DNA of 64,000 nucleotides from Lentzea cavernae (lineage in GTDB: Bacteria > Actinomycetota > Actinomycetes > Mycobacteriales > Pseudonocardiaceae): the NCBI RefSeq assembly GCF_014653695.1, contig NZ_BNAR01000010.1:62001-126000 (forward strand), given 5' to 3'. The notes beneath the pieces are model-generated. The model was not told the DNA's origin, did no database searches, and worked only from the letters and a program-made list of their open reading frames with translations. Of this stretch, positions 1-7,991 are shown one piece after another; within the stretch, counting starts at the first letter, position 1; every line of letters starts with the position of its first letter. Both the position numbers and the translations under genes were made by a program.

Positions 1-50
1 GTCAGCGCGAGCAGGTCGCGCACCGGGGAACTGGCCACGGGAAGCTGCAT
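1..50 (-). CDS. N-terminus of an unidentified gene, cut by window edge
   Basis: An ATG on the minus strand at 48-50 opens a frame running off the left edge, giving the peptide MQLPVASSPVRDLLAL. Only 16 residues are visible, too few for a family call. The divergent position relative to the ArsR gene is compatible with a real start, but this could also be chance. Confidence 0.25.
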   Translation of the reverse strand, partial: MQLPVASSPVRDLLAL

Positions 51-134
51 GATCGGCACGCTAACCGGCGACCGACGAGGTCCCAACGCGTTTCCCAGGT
101 GGCGGACATATGCCCTTCGAGCTATATTGCCGTC

Positions 135-446
135 ATGGCATCTACATTCGCGGTGCTGGCGGATCCGAGTCGCCGGGAGATCCTCGACCTGCTGCGGGAG
201 CGCGAGCGGCCGGTCGGCGACCTCGTCGACCGGCTGACGCTCGCCCAGCCGACCGTCTCGAAGCACCTCAAGGTGTTGCGCGAGGCCGGACTCGTCGAGG
301 TGCGCACCGACGCCCAGAAGCGCTGGTACCGCGTTTCACCCGGCCCGCTGGCGGAGATCGACGCCTGGCTCGCGCCGTACCGCCGGATGTGGGAGAAGAG
401 CCTCGACGCACTGGAACGACGACTCGACGAGATCGAAGGGGACTGA
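135..446 (+). CDS. ArsR-family winged-helix transcriptional regulator
   Basis: A 103-aa ArsR/SmtB-type repressor. The winged HTH is clear: a first helix with DPSRREILDLL, then QPTVSKHLKVLREAGLVEV as the recognition helix region, and a wing with KRWYRV. No metal-binding cysteine cluster is seen, so this is more likely the non-metal subtype often linked to SRPBCC proteins. An upstream in-frame ATG at 99 exists. ATG 135 is preferred because family members start at this point and because TATATT at 123-128 lies 6 nt before it, as in a leaderless transcript. The SRPBCC gene starts 3 nt after the stop, so the two form an operon and the regulator probably controls it. Confidence 0.85.
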   Translation: MASTFAVLADPSRREILDLLRERERPVGDLVDRLTLAQPTVSKHLKVLREAGLVEVRTDAQKRWYRVSPGPLAEIDAWLAPYRRMWEKSLDALERRLDEIEGD

Positions 447-449
447 CCC

Positions 450-1331
450 GTGGACGCCGAACTGCGGATGATCGAGGGCAAGCCCGTGCTGCGTTTCGAA
501 CGCAGGCTGCGTCACTCGCCGGAGAAGGTCTGGCGGGTCGTCACCGATCCCGCCGAGATGAAGCACTGGTTCCCGGCCGAGGTCGACGTCGACGGCACGA
601 AGATGCGCTTCACGTTCCCGGACGAGGCGCCGGTGGACGCGGACGGCGGCGAGGGCGAACTGCTGGAGTCCGACCCGCCGAAGGTCTTCGCCTTCCGCTG
701 GCTCACCGACGTGCTGCGCTTCGAGATCCTGCCGCGCGAGGACGGCTGCCTGCTCGTCTTCACCGCGGTCGTCACGAACAAGCTGACCGTGGGCCGCGAC
801 GCCCCCGGCTGGACCACCTGCCTCGACGCCCTGGTAGCCCACGCCGACGGCACGGAGTTCGAGCCGCCCATCGAGTGGCTGTCGCGCATCGAGCACTACA
901 TCCGCCACTTCGGCCTCGACGAGGGCACCGACGAACCCGGCGGCGTGCGTTTCGCCCGCGACCTGGTGTGGACGCCGCTCGACGACGTCTGGAAGCTCCT
1001 CACCGAAGGCGACGAGTCCGGCGTGCCGGCCCGCGCCGCGCATCCTGGCATCACGCCCGGCGCGGTCACGAGGTCCGAGGCACCGCGGCTGCTGGAGTAC
1101 GAGTGGCTCCAGGACGGCGAGCCGAAGGGCAAGGTGCGCTGGGAGTTCGAGCACGTGCCGTTGCAGGGCACGACGGTCACGCTCGTCCAGGAGAACGCCC
1201 ACGGCCCAGAGGTGCTCGCGGCGTGGCACGTGCACCTGGAGCTGTTCTTCGCGGCGACGCAGGGCGAGATCCGCTGCCCGTGGCCCGAGGACAGGGAGAA
1301 GGAACTGGCCCGGCGCTACGCCGAACGCTGA
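450..1331 (+). CDS. SRPBCC (AHSA1-like) protein, two START-like halves
   Basis: A 293-aa cytosolic protein starting at GTG 450. Residues about 10-150 form an AHSA1/SRPBCC fold, beginning with a strand and then SPEKVWRVVTDPAEMKHWF, the typical first helices of the ligand cavity. A second weaker copy follows from about residue 165 (VRFARDLVWTPLDDVWKLL) to the C-terminus, giving a tandem arrangement. SRPBCC proteins bind hydrophobic ligands or act as Hsp90 co-chaperone-like modules; the ligand here cannot be deduced. It is co-transcribed with the ArsR regulator just upstream, a common pairing in actinobacteria. Confidence 0.8.
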   Translation: MDAELRMIEGKPVLRFERRLRHSPEKVWRVVTDPAEMKHWFPAEVDVDGTKMRFTFPDEAPVDADGGEGELLESDPPKVFAFRWLTDVLRFEILPREDGCLLVFTAVVTNKLTVGRDAPGWTTCLDALVAHADGTEFEPPIEWLSRIEHYIRHFGLDEGTDEPGGVRFARDLVWTPLDDVWKLLTEGDESGVPARAAHPGITPGAVTRSEAPRLLEYEWLQDGEPKGKVRWEFEHVPLQGTTVTLVQENAHGPEVLAAWHVHLELFFAATQGEIRCPWPEDREKELARRYAER

Positions 1332-1332
1332 G

Positions 1333-2925
1333 TCAGGCGTAGCGCACGCGGTCAACGAGGAAGCGCCAGTCCGGCGGGCAACGGCGCCCGAAGCGACGTG
1401 CGCTCGCCTCTTCGTACTCGAGCACGGCTCGGCGCCGGGTCCGCGGGTCCGGCGCCAGATCCTCGAGTTCGTCGATGTCGGCGGCGGTGAGCCGGACGTC
1501 GGTGACCCGTGCCGAGTCGAGCTTGGCAACAGACCACCAGGAGGCCGCCGCGGCGTGGTCGTAGCTCAGGGCGCGGAACTTCTCCTCCGCCAGCAGGAAG
1601 TCCCGGACCGCGCTCGCCTTCTCCCGGCTGCCGAGTGAAAGTTCGGCTCGGACCTGATGCGCACGGGCCACCACCTCCGGGTACGCGCCCGCCGTGATGA
1701 CGCCCGTGACGTACGTCTTGCCCTCGTTGTACTTGCGAGAGGCGTGGCAAAGACGGGCGCGCAGCACCATCAGCCCCTGGTACCACTCGCCGCCAGGCGA
1801 CAGCAGTGCCTCAGCGGACCTGGCCTTCGTCATCGCGGTCGCGAGGTTCGCCCGGTCACCGGTCAGGTGGAACCGCGCCAGCGACCACTCCGCCCACAGG
1901 GAGGCGCAGAGTCCGACCTCCCCGCTCGCGCTGCCGGAGATCGTGGAGAACCGGTCGATCGCCTGCAACAACAGCAGCTTGCTCTTGCGCAGGTAGAAGT
2001 CCCGATCGAAGTCGGCCCCCTCTGCCGCCATGCGCAGGAACACAGTCGCGTGGCACAGGGTTCCGCGCGCGGCGGTGTAGAGGTCCCGATACTTCTCCGC
2101 GATCTTCGTGCCGTCTTCCGCGGACGCGGCGGCCCGCACCAGCCGGTACTCCCGCAGCAGGTACCAGGCCTGCCCCTCGACGAGGATCTTCGCCTCCAGA
2201 GCACCCTCGCCGCGGAGGCGTTCGGTGGCGGACAACGTGCGCAGGCACATCTCCGAGAAGCGGCGCACCAGGTCCACTTCGCCGTGGGCCTTGGCCGCGC
2301 CCACGACGGAGTCGAACGCCCTGGCGAGCTCGATGTCACCCTGCCCGGACTCCGCCAACCGCCGGGCCAGTGCGAGCGCCGCCGGCTCAGCCGGATCGAG
2401 CTCTTCGAGGTCCCGCAACATCTCCCGCACGCTCACCGATGCGGTGGAAGGTTCCACGCTCATCGCCACACCACCTTCCGCGCCCCCCGCGAGCGCGTTC
2501 GCCAGCACCTCGATCCCGGTCCCGGTGTCCGGGTCGAAGGTGTGAATCACCAGCGACTGCAGCACCGCGGGCAACAGGTTCTTGTCGAACCCCTGCGGCA
2601 CCACCGGAACGACACCGCACCGGTATGCCTCGCCGTGGTGGTAGAGCTTGTGCCGCAAGAGCCGCGCCTCGTACCGCACACCCTTGCGTTCAAGGAAATC
2701 GTTCGTCTCCAACGCCCGCAGGTAGTCCGGCGAGACGACCACGAGCACAGTCCGGTCGCGGAATCCCTCCTCCATCCACGACGGGACGGACAACGGCGCG
2801 GCGTGTGGCAGGTCCCCGTCCCACCACACGTCGAAGCCTCTCGACCGCAAGGACGTCACCAGTGCGGTAGCGACGGCAGCACCATCGCTGCTGCTGTAAC
2901 TGACGAAGAGACCGTTCCTCTCCAC
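1333..2925 (-). CDS. SEFIR/TIR-superfamily signalling protein with helical-repeat tail
   Basis: About 530 aa. The N-terminal 160 residues look like a SEFIR/TIR domain: strand A LFVSYSSSD, then a helix leading to GFDVWWD, a hydrophobic strand TVLVVVSPDYL, and GVRYEARLLRHKLY followed by VVPVVPQGF, which resembles the SEFIR pattern of an acidic residue before the box-3 strand. The remaining 370 residues are Ala/Leu/Glu-rich helices resembling degenerate TPR repeats. ATG 2961 is in frame, but GTG 2925 is preceded by AAGGAGG with 6-nt spacing and is a far better start. In bacteria such domains occur in immune or signalling proteins with an effector or adaptor role. No catalytic function is claimed. 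The XRE/DUF397 pair upstream on the same strand may be unrelated. Confidence 0.7.
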   Translation of the reverse strand: MERNGLFVSYSSSDGAAVATALVTSLRSRGFDVWWDGDLPHAAPLSVPSWMEEGFRDRTVLVVVSPDYLRALETNDFLERKGVRYEARLLRHKLYHHGEAYRCGVVPVVPQGFDKNLLPAVLQSLVIHTFDPDTGTGIEVLANALAGGAEGGVAMSVEPSTASVSVREMLRDLEELDPAEPAALALARRLAESGQGDIELARAFDSVVGAAKAHGEVDLVRRFSEMCLRTLSATERLRGEGALEAKILVEGQAWYLLREYRLVRAAASAEDGTKIAEKYRDLYTAARGTLCHATVFLRMAAEGADFDRDFYLRKSKLLLLQAIDRFSTISGSASGEVGLCASLWAEWSLARFHLTGDRANLATAMTKARSAEALLSPGGEWYQGLMVLRARLCHASRKYNEGKTYVTGVITAGAYPEVVARAHQVRAELSLGSREKASAVRDFLLAEEKFRALSYDHAAAASWWSVAKLDSARVTDVRLTAADIDELEDLAPDPRTRRRAVLEYEEASARRFGRRCPPDWRFLVDRVRYA

Positions 2926-3109
2926 TTCGGGCCTCCTTGCGGCGGGGTGACCTGCGGCCACCGATCACTCCGGATCGGTGAGGCGAGGCCATTTGACCTG
3001 GAAGGGCCCTGATGGCGGCAGTCAGATGCGGTCGAACGTCATAAGCTGACGACGGCGTTGTCTACTCGCCTCACTTAGCGCTGTGGTGTGGGATAGCGGC
3101 GTTGCCATC

Positions 3110-3141
3110 GGACGGGTGTCTGTTGGCGCAGACACCCGTCC
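3110..3141 (-). terminator. Stem-loop downstream of the XRE regulator
   Basis: A perfect 13-bp stem (GGACGGGTGTCTG pairing with its complement) with a 6-nt loop lies 14 nt past the stop codon of the XRE gene. No long T-run follows on the minus strand, so termination strength is uncertain. Confidence 0.6.
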
Positions 3142-3154
3142 AACTCACGCTTGG

Positions 3155-4009
3155 TCAGCCTCCTAGGTATTTGATCCGCTCGTCGATGATGCGCGGCGTC
3201 TCGCTGGTGGGCAGTGCGAACTTCTCGAGCTGGTAGAAGAGCGCGAGGTACTCGCGCACGACGTCCGAGTTGTCCTGGATGAGCGACGGCCTGTAGAGCT
3301 CCTCGAGGAACAAGGAGAAGTCCTCTTCGTCCTCGTCGAGTTCGAAGAGCGTGAAAGATCCCTTCATCGCCGGGTGCACACCCGCCGCGAAGGGCACGAT
3401 CTGGATGGACATCTGGCTGGTGGCGGCCAGCTCCTTGATGTGACCGAGCTGCTCGCGCATGACCTCGGCGCTGCCGATCACCCGGTGCAGTGCCGACTCG
3501 TCGATGATGAAGAACATGCTCGGTCCGACCGGGCCGATCCGGTCCTGGCGATGCATGCGGATCTCGACACCGCGTTGCACCTCTTCTTCCTTGCCACCAC
3601 CGCCGCCCACGACCGCGGTCGCGTACCCCGGCGTCTGCAACATGCCTGGGATCAGTGACGTCTGCACGTAGCGGCAGCGAATCGCCACCTGCTCGAGCTC
3701 GATGAACTCCGCGAACCCCTTGGGCAACCCCTTGTACTTCGCCATCCAGTCCGGCCGCTTGGTCGCGCGAGCGAGCTCGACCAGCTCGTCCACGCGGGCC
3801 GGCTCCGTGATCCCGTAGTGCAGCAGCAGGGCCCTCAGGTCCGTGACCGAGATACCGCTCCGGCCCTGCTCGATGCGGATCATCTTCGACTTGGACCAGT
3901 CGAGCGAAGCCGCGACGGAGTCCTGGGTGAGCTTCCTGGCCTCCCTGGCCTGTTTCAGCTCACTCAGCAGCTTCCGCCGTTGTGCGACGGGGTTTCCCTT
4001 ACCTGACAA
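3155..4009 (-). CDS. XRE-family regulator with DUF5753 domain
   Basis: About 284 aa. Residues 10-70 form a Cro/C1 HTH (LTQDSVAASLDWSKSKMIRIEQGR is the helix-turn-helix region). The rest is the DUF5753 (Scr1-type) domain, recognised by YVQTSLIPGMLQTPGYA and by RQDRIG followed by FIIDESALHRVIG. Such proteins pair with small DUF397 partners in actinobacteria and regulate development or act as antitoxin-like pairs. An ATG at 4033 is in frame, but TTG 4009, nine bases after GAGGGAG, fits better. The DUF397 gene lies just upstream on the same strand. Confidence 0.82.
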   Translation of the reverse strand: MSGKGNPVAQRRKLLSELKQAREARKLTQDSVAASLDWSKSKMIRIEQGRSGISVTDLRALLLHYGITEPARVDELVELARATKRPDWMAKYKGLPKGFAEFIELEQVAIRCRYVQTSLIPGMLQTPGYATAVVGGGGGKEEEVQRGVEIRMHRQDRIGPVGPSMFFIIDESALHRVIGSAEVMREQLGHIKELAATSQMSIQIVPFAAGVHPAMKGSFTLFELDEDEEDFSLFLEELYRPSLIQDNSDVVREYLALFYQLEKFALPTSETPRIIDERIKYLGG

Positions 4010-4056
4010 GGCGCAGCGCTCCCTCGGTGGCACACGTGGCGTGCATGCTCACCATC

Positions 4057-4084
4057 ATTGTGACACCTGGCATTGTGAATGCAA
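4057..4084 (-). promoter_or_regulatory. Candidate promoter of the XRE-DUF5753 gene
   Basis: On the minus strand TTGCAT (4084-4079) and CACAAT (4062-4057) are separated by 16 nt and lie about 45 nt upstream of the preferred TTG start. The two hexamers fit a housekeeping-sigma promoter. No experimental support. Confidence 0.4.
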
Positions 4085-4240
4085 GTAGTCTGGATGCATG
4101 CAGGTTGAACAACTTTAAAGTGACATGTTCTACACTGCTGGGCGCAGGCAACTTTAGGCAGGGTCGGGTCAAGATCGCGCCAGAATCGCACCGCACTTGA
4201 GCGATTCGCTCGATCTAGCTAACTCACCGGCGAGACGGGC

Positions 4241-4426
4241 TCAGGACGCCGCAGCCAACCGCACGAAGGCGGTCCAAGCCGATGAAGAGAAACGAACCAG
4301 GGATCCAGATCCGTCCTTCGAGTCACGCACCAGGACAGAGGTCGGCGCGTCGGCAGCGAACTCCACGCAAGCTTCGCTTCCACCACTGCTGTAGGAGCTT
4401 CGGATCCACCTGAGCTCTGCCGTCAT
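4241..4426 (-). CDS. DUF397 domain protein
   Basis: A 61-aa protein with the DUF397 pattern: RWIRSSYSSGGSEACVEFA, then VLVRDSKD, then an aromatic/basic end (SAWTAFVRL). The in-frame ATG at 4540 would add 38 residues of non-family sequence. ATG 4426 has GGGAG five bases upstream and matches normal DUF397 N-termini. DUF397 proteins are the small partners of XRE-DUF5753 regulators, and that gene follows 231 bp downstream on the same strand. The gap and the candidate promoter within it suggest separate transcription. Confidence 0.85.
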   Translation of the reverse strand: MTAELRWIRSSYSSGGSEACVEFAADAPTSVLVRDSKDGSGSLVRFSSSAWTAFVRLAAAS

Positions 4427-4655
4427 CGTCGCTCCCATCGCACCGGGGTCCCCGACCGAACCCACCGTCCTCGGCCCGGCCACCCACGTGCACCCCGGGA
4501 TGGCGGGGGGGAGGGAACGCCTCCAACCCGACGAGGCCACAGCTCAGAGTAAATCAATGCAGACGTCCATCAACACCACCAGAGGTACGCCGCCACAAGG
4601 GAAAGAGGACATTTCAAGGACATGTCACAACAGCAATCGTTGATATGACTTGGAA

Positions 4656-5498
4656 TCAGAGCGTGGCGAAGCGGTCCACCCCCACACCGCTGATCAGCAA
4701 CCGCTCCTTGCGGTTACCGGTCAACCGCGCAGTCCAGTCGACGAACCCACCATCCCCGATCTCCACACCATCGCGGAACACCTTGAAGCACAACCCCTTG
4801 TAGTACCCGGTCTCCCGCGAAGGGTCAGCGGGCAGATCCCCGCGCACCACCTCGAACCGCGGATCCAGCACCGTCACGCGGAACTCGACGTCACCACACG
4901 CCGAACGCAGAAACGCCACGTGCTCAGCGAAGTGCTCACGCTCGAACGCAAGCGAGCCGCGATCACGTCCGGCCGACACCGCGGCGAACAACGTGAAGTG
5001 CGCGAACCTCCCGGCACCGCTGAACATCTGCGCCCGCACCACGCGCTGTACCGCCGCCAGCCGCACGTCGTCGGGTCCGGCCTGGCGCAGCAGCGCGGCT
5101 TCCAACGCCAGCGCGTTCGTCGGGTCGGCCGCGACCTCGGTGCCGCGCACGGTCGACACCACGTTGTTCTGGTCCATGAGAGCCACGGCGGAACACGTCC
5201 CCAGCGGTGCCAAAGGAGCCAGCCCCAGGACGGAGAACGACGGGGGCAGTGCGGCCAAGAGGCGGTCTTCGGCGGCGCGCAGGACGGGGAACGGGACGGC
5301 GGAGGGTGCCACGAAGCGGTCGGAACGGTACTGGCGCAACACATCGGGACCGGACAAGGCCTGGGCGCGCCTCCGTGACAACGCGAGCAGGAAGCTCGTC
5401 AGGTCGCTGCCGGACAGGCTCGCCAGCCGGTCCAGCGCCTCCTCGCCGCCCACCGACCGCAGCACCCGCGCCAGAACACCCATCTCCCCATGATCCAC
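4656..5498 (-). CDS. HisRS/HisZ-like paralogue (class II aaRS core fold)
   Basis: A 280-aa protein from GTG 5498. The N-terminal 90 residues are helical. The rest has three landmarks of a class II aminoacyl-tRNA synthetase core: VVSTVRGTEVAADPTNALAL resembling motif 2, YYKGLCFKVF with GDGGFVDW at the place where HisRS has its YYTG and GGGRYD elements, and ISGVGVDR resembling motif 3. It lacks the anticodon-binding domain, so charging of tRNA is unlikely. HisZ-like regulation or amino-acid recognition in another pathway is possible. The divergent methyltransferase starts 29 bp away. The family call is inference from motifs. Confidence 0.5.
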   Translation of the reverse strand: MDHGEMGVLARVLRSVGGEEALDRLASLSGSDLTSFLLALSRRRAQALSGPDVLRQYRSDRFVAPSAVPFPVLRAAEDRLLAALPPSFSVLGLAPLAPLGTCSAVALMDQNNVVSTVRGTEVAADPTNALALEAALLRQAGPDDVRLAAVQRVVRAQMFSGAGRFAHFTLFAAVSAGRDRGSLAFEREHFAEHVAFLRSACGDVEFRVTVLDPRFEVVRGDLPADPSRETGYYKGLCFKVFRDGVEIGDGGFVDWTARLTGNRKERLLISGVGVDRFATL

Positions 5499-5527
5499 GC
5501 CTTGGCCAGCGGATTAGGGTCGCGGCC

Positions 5528-6253
5528 ATGACGCGGGAAAGCGAACTGTGGGGACGCGGGGCGGCGGAGCGGGCGGTGCTCGGCGCCAAGATGTCCGTGC
5601 CCGCCTGGAAAACCGCGATCGAACGCACCGGCATCACCGAAGGCACGACGGTGCTCGACCTGGCGTGCGGCAGCGGCGAGTTCTGCGCCCTGGCAACGGA
5701 AGCGGGGGCGAAGGCCACCGGGATCGACATCTCCGAAGAGATGATCGCGGTGGCGCGGCAGGCGAGTGCGGCTGAGTTCCGCGAGTTGCCGTTGGGGCGC
5801 TTGCCCTGGCAGGACGGGACGTTCGACGTCGTGACGGCGTTCAACGCGTTGTTCTTCGCCGACGACCCCGACGAGGCGTTCCAAGAAGCGGTCAGGGTCA
5901 GCAAGGACTACGTGATCGTGTGCCAGTGGCACCCGGAAGAGCAGAGCGATCTGCTCACGATCGGACGCCAAGTGCGGGGGTCGAGTGCGCGCAGGGGTGC
6001 GAGGTTGCCCGAGGCGCGGGAAGAAATCACGATCGACATTCCCCAGGTTCATCCCGACGAGGCGACGATGCTGCGCGGCTTCCTGAGCGTGGGCAGCTAC
6101 CAGCGCGTCATCGAGAAGGAGGGCGAGGAGGAAGTCGTGAAGAAAATCAGGGCCGCTGTTGAACCGTTCCGAATGTCAGACGGCGGTTATCGGTTCTCGA
6201 ACAAGTACCTGATGTCGATCTTCCGCAGAGGTCAGGCTGCGAGCATCTCGTAA
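5528..6253 (+). CDS. Class I SAM-dependent methyltransferase
   Basis: A 241-aa protein. The SAM-binding motif I is VLDLACGSGEFCALA (residues about 39-53), followed by an acidic end of strand 2 (GIDIS) and motif-4-like DGTFDVVTAFNALFF. This is the Methyltransf_11/25 type acting on small molecules; the substrate is unknown. ATG 5528 is chosen; longer in-frame extension upstream runs through the divergent promoter region and has no family similarity. Its 3' end overlaps the convergent small gene by 22 bp. Confidence 0.8.
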   Translation: MTRESELWGRGAAERAVLGAKMSVPAWKTAIERTGITEGTTVLDLACGSGEFCALATEAGAKATGIDISEEMIAVARQASAAEFRELPLGRLPWQDGTFDVVTAFNALFFADDPDEAFQEAVRVSKDYVIVCQWHPEEQSDLLTIGRQVRGSSARRGARLPEAREEITIDIPQVHPDEATMLRGFLSVGSYQRVIEKEGEEEVVKKIRAAVEPFRMSDGGYRFSNKYLMSIFRRGQAASIS

Positions 6254-6444
6254 CCCGCCGTGGTCAGTGCGGCGGGGCCTGGACGGGCGCTGATCAGGCC
6301 CGCAGATCGGAGGCGCAGGCCGACGAACTGGTCGGCGCAGCACAGGCCGTCGACGAGCAGGGAGCTGCCGGCGATCTCGCAACGGCCGTCGGCCACTGCT
6401 TTGAGAACGGCGCGGTCGCGGTGTGTCAGTGATGAGTCGGTCAT
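6232..6444 (-). CDS. Small winged-helix-like protein, function unknown
   Basis: A 70-aa protein with ATG at 6444, preceded by AGGAG with 6-nt spacing, which strongly supports translation. The sequence THRDRAVLKAVADGRCEI, then ADQFVGLRLRSAGLI and ALTTAGYEML, reads as a small winged-helix module (helix, helix, turn, wing), similar to actinobacterial MarR-like orphan HTH peptides. Its role is unknown. It overlaps the methyltransferase 3' end and lies just upstream of the dinB stop on the opposite side. Confidence 0.6.
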   Translation of the reverse strand: MTDSSLTHRDRAVLKAVADGRCEIAGSSLLVDGLCCADQFVGLRLRSAGLISARPGPAALTTAGYEMLAA

Positions 6445-6472
6445 CTTCTTCTCCTAGCGGTGAATCCTCTAC

Positions 6473-7534
6473 TTACTGATACGTCGAAGAAGAAGCTTTC
6501 GGTTCGACATCATCGTCAAAGAATTCCGCGCGTACTCCAAGAAGACGTACGGCCCGGCCGTGTTCGAAGCGGTCCAGCACGGTCAGGGCGGCCGCCGCCA
6601 GCTCGTCCGCAGAGGACGTCGGCGCTGGCAGCTTCATCAGCCGGACCTTGGTGAAGAACGGCGCGAACCGCACCTTCACGCCCACGCGCACGGCAGGGCG
6701 TCCGTCGGCGACGACATCAAGAGCCACCTGGTGGGCCAGTGCCACGACCTCGCGGCGGATGTCGTCCATCGACGAGAGGTCCTGCTGGAAGGTCTTCTCG
6801 TGCGACCGGGACTTGGCCACCCACGGCGTCGCGCTCACGGCCGTGTCCCCCGCGCCCTGGGCGACCCCGCGGAAGTGGGGACCCATCCGCGGGCCGAACC
6901 GGGCGGCCAGCGCGTCCACCGGGGCCGAGGCCAGGTCGGAGACGGTGACGAGGCCCAGTTCGGCGAGCTTCTTCGAGGTCTTGGCGCCGATGCCCCACAG
7001 CGCGGACGTCGGGCGGTGCCCCATCACCTCGGCCCAGTTCTCGCGGGTCAGCTGGAAGACACCGGCGGGCTTGCCGAACTCGGTGGCGATCTTGGCGCGC
7101 AGCTTGTTGTCGCCGATGCCCACCGAGCAGTGCAGGCCCGTCCCGGACAGGACCGCCGCCTGCACCGACCGCGCGAACTCGACCGGGTCGTCCGCCGAGA
7201 CGCCGACGAACGCCTCGTCCCAGCCCATCACCTCGACGACCACCGGCAACGAGCGCAGCACGGCCATCACGTCCGTCGACGCGGCCTCGTACAGGGCGTG
7301 GTCGACCGGCAGGTAGACGGCGTCGGGAAGCTTCTTGAACGCGGTGCGCAGCGGCAGGCCCGAGCGCACGCCGAACTCGCGCGCCTCGTAGGACGCGGTG
7401 GCCACGACCGCGCGTTCGGTCGGGTCGCCGTTGCCGCCGACCACCACCGGCCTGCCGCGCAACGACGGGTCGCGCAGCACCTCGACCGCCGCGATGAACT
7501 GGTCGAGGTCCACGTGCAGGACCCAGTCCGCCAT
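6473..7534 (-). CDS. dinB2: Y-family DNA polymerase IV, DinB2-like, Ile at steric gate
   Basis: A 353-aa translesion polymerase. The palm begins HVDLDQFIAAVE (metal ligands Asp9 and Asp11), followed by ASYEAREFGVRSGLPL and GWDEAFVG with the second catalytic acidic pair. SVGIGDNKLRAKIAT and the HhH region GIGAKTSKKLAELGL are also present. At the position of the E. coli DinB steric-gate Phe13 there is Ile14 (codon at 7493-7495), as in mycobacterial DinB2 (Leu), which readily uses ribonucleotides. Much longer in-frame upstream extension is a shadow of the Nudix gene. ATG 7534 overlaps the divergent start region. No SOS box is visible upstream. Confidence 0.88.
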   Translation of the reverse strand: MADWVLHVDLDQFIAAVEVLRDPSLRGRPVVVGGNGDPTERAVVATASYEAREFGVRSGLPLRTAFKKLPDAVYLPVDHALYEAASTDVMAVLRSLPVVVEVMGWDEAFVGVSADDPVEFARSVQAAVLSGTGLHCSVGIGDNKLRAKIATEFGKPAGVFQLTRENWAEVMGHRPTSALWGIGAKTSKKLAELGLVTVSDLASAPVDALAARFGPRMGPHFRGVAQGAGDTAVSATPWVAKSRSHEKTFQQDLSSMDDIRREVVALAHQVALDVVADGRPAVRVGVKVRFAPFFTKVRLMKLPAPTSSADELAAAALTVLDRFEHGRAVRLLGVRAEFFDDDVEPKASSSTYQ

Positions 7535-7544
7535 GCTGGACAGT

Positions 7545-7991
7545 ATGAAACGGTCGGCCGGGATCCTCCTGTTCAGACGAACCACCCAGCTCGAGGTGCT
7601 GCTGGGGCACATGGGCGGCCCGTTCTGGGCCCGCAAGGACGCCGGCGCGTGGTCCGTGCCGAAGGGCGAGTACGGCGACGACGAGACGCCCGAACAGGCC
7701 GCGCGCCGCGAGTTCGAGGAGGAGCTCGGGCTGCCGGCGCCCGAGGGCGAGCTCGTCGAACTCGGCGAGGCCAAGGGGTCCGGCAAGGTCATCACGGTCT
7801 GGGCGCTCGAGGGCGATCTGGACCCCGGGGCCGTCACGCCGGGAACGTTCGAGATGGAGTGGCCGCCGAAGTCGGGGAAGCTCAAGTCGTTCCCCGAGGT
7901 CGACCGCGTTCAGTGGTTCAGCGTGGAAGAGGCGAGCGCGAAGATCGTCTCCGCGCAGCGCCCCTTCCTCGAACGACTCACGGCCAGATAG
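7545..7991 (+). CDS. Nudix hydrolase
   Basis: A 148-aa protein. A perfect Nudix box, G-x5-E-x7-REFEEELGL, spans about residues 42-64, after WSVPKG, so the pyrophosphatase fold with its metal-binding REUXEE helix is intact. The long form with GHMGGPFWARKDAGAWSVPKG resembles NTP pyrophosphohydrolases that act on oxidised or modified nucleotides. ATG 7545 follows GGA at short distance; an ATG at 7533 is in frame and would overlap the dinB2 start codon on the other strand. The neighbour dinB2 suggests a shared theme of damaged nucleotide handling, which is inference. The 3' end overlaps the endonuclease gene by 14 bp. Confidence 0.85.
   Translation: MKRSAGILLFRRTTQLEVLLGHMGGPFWARKDAGAWSVPKGEYGDDETPEQAARREFEEELGLPAPEGELVELGEAKGSGKVITVWALEGDLDPGAVTPGTFEMEWPPKSGKLKSFPEVDRVQWFSVEEASAKIVSAQRPFLERLTAR

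Noticed and set aside
336..1529. Minus-strand open frame opposite the ArsR and SRPBCC genes
   Set aside because: It is a shadow frame rich in Arg, Gly and Val with no motif, while the plus-strand genes have clear families.
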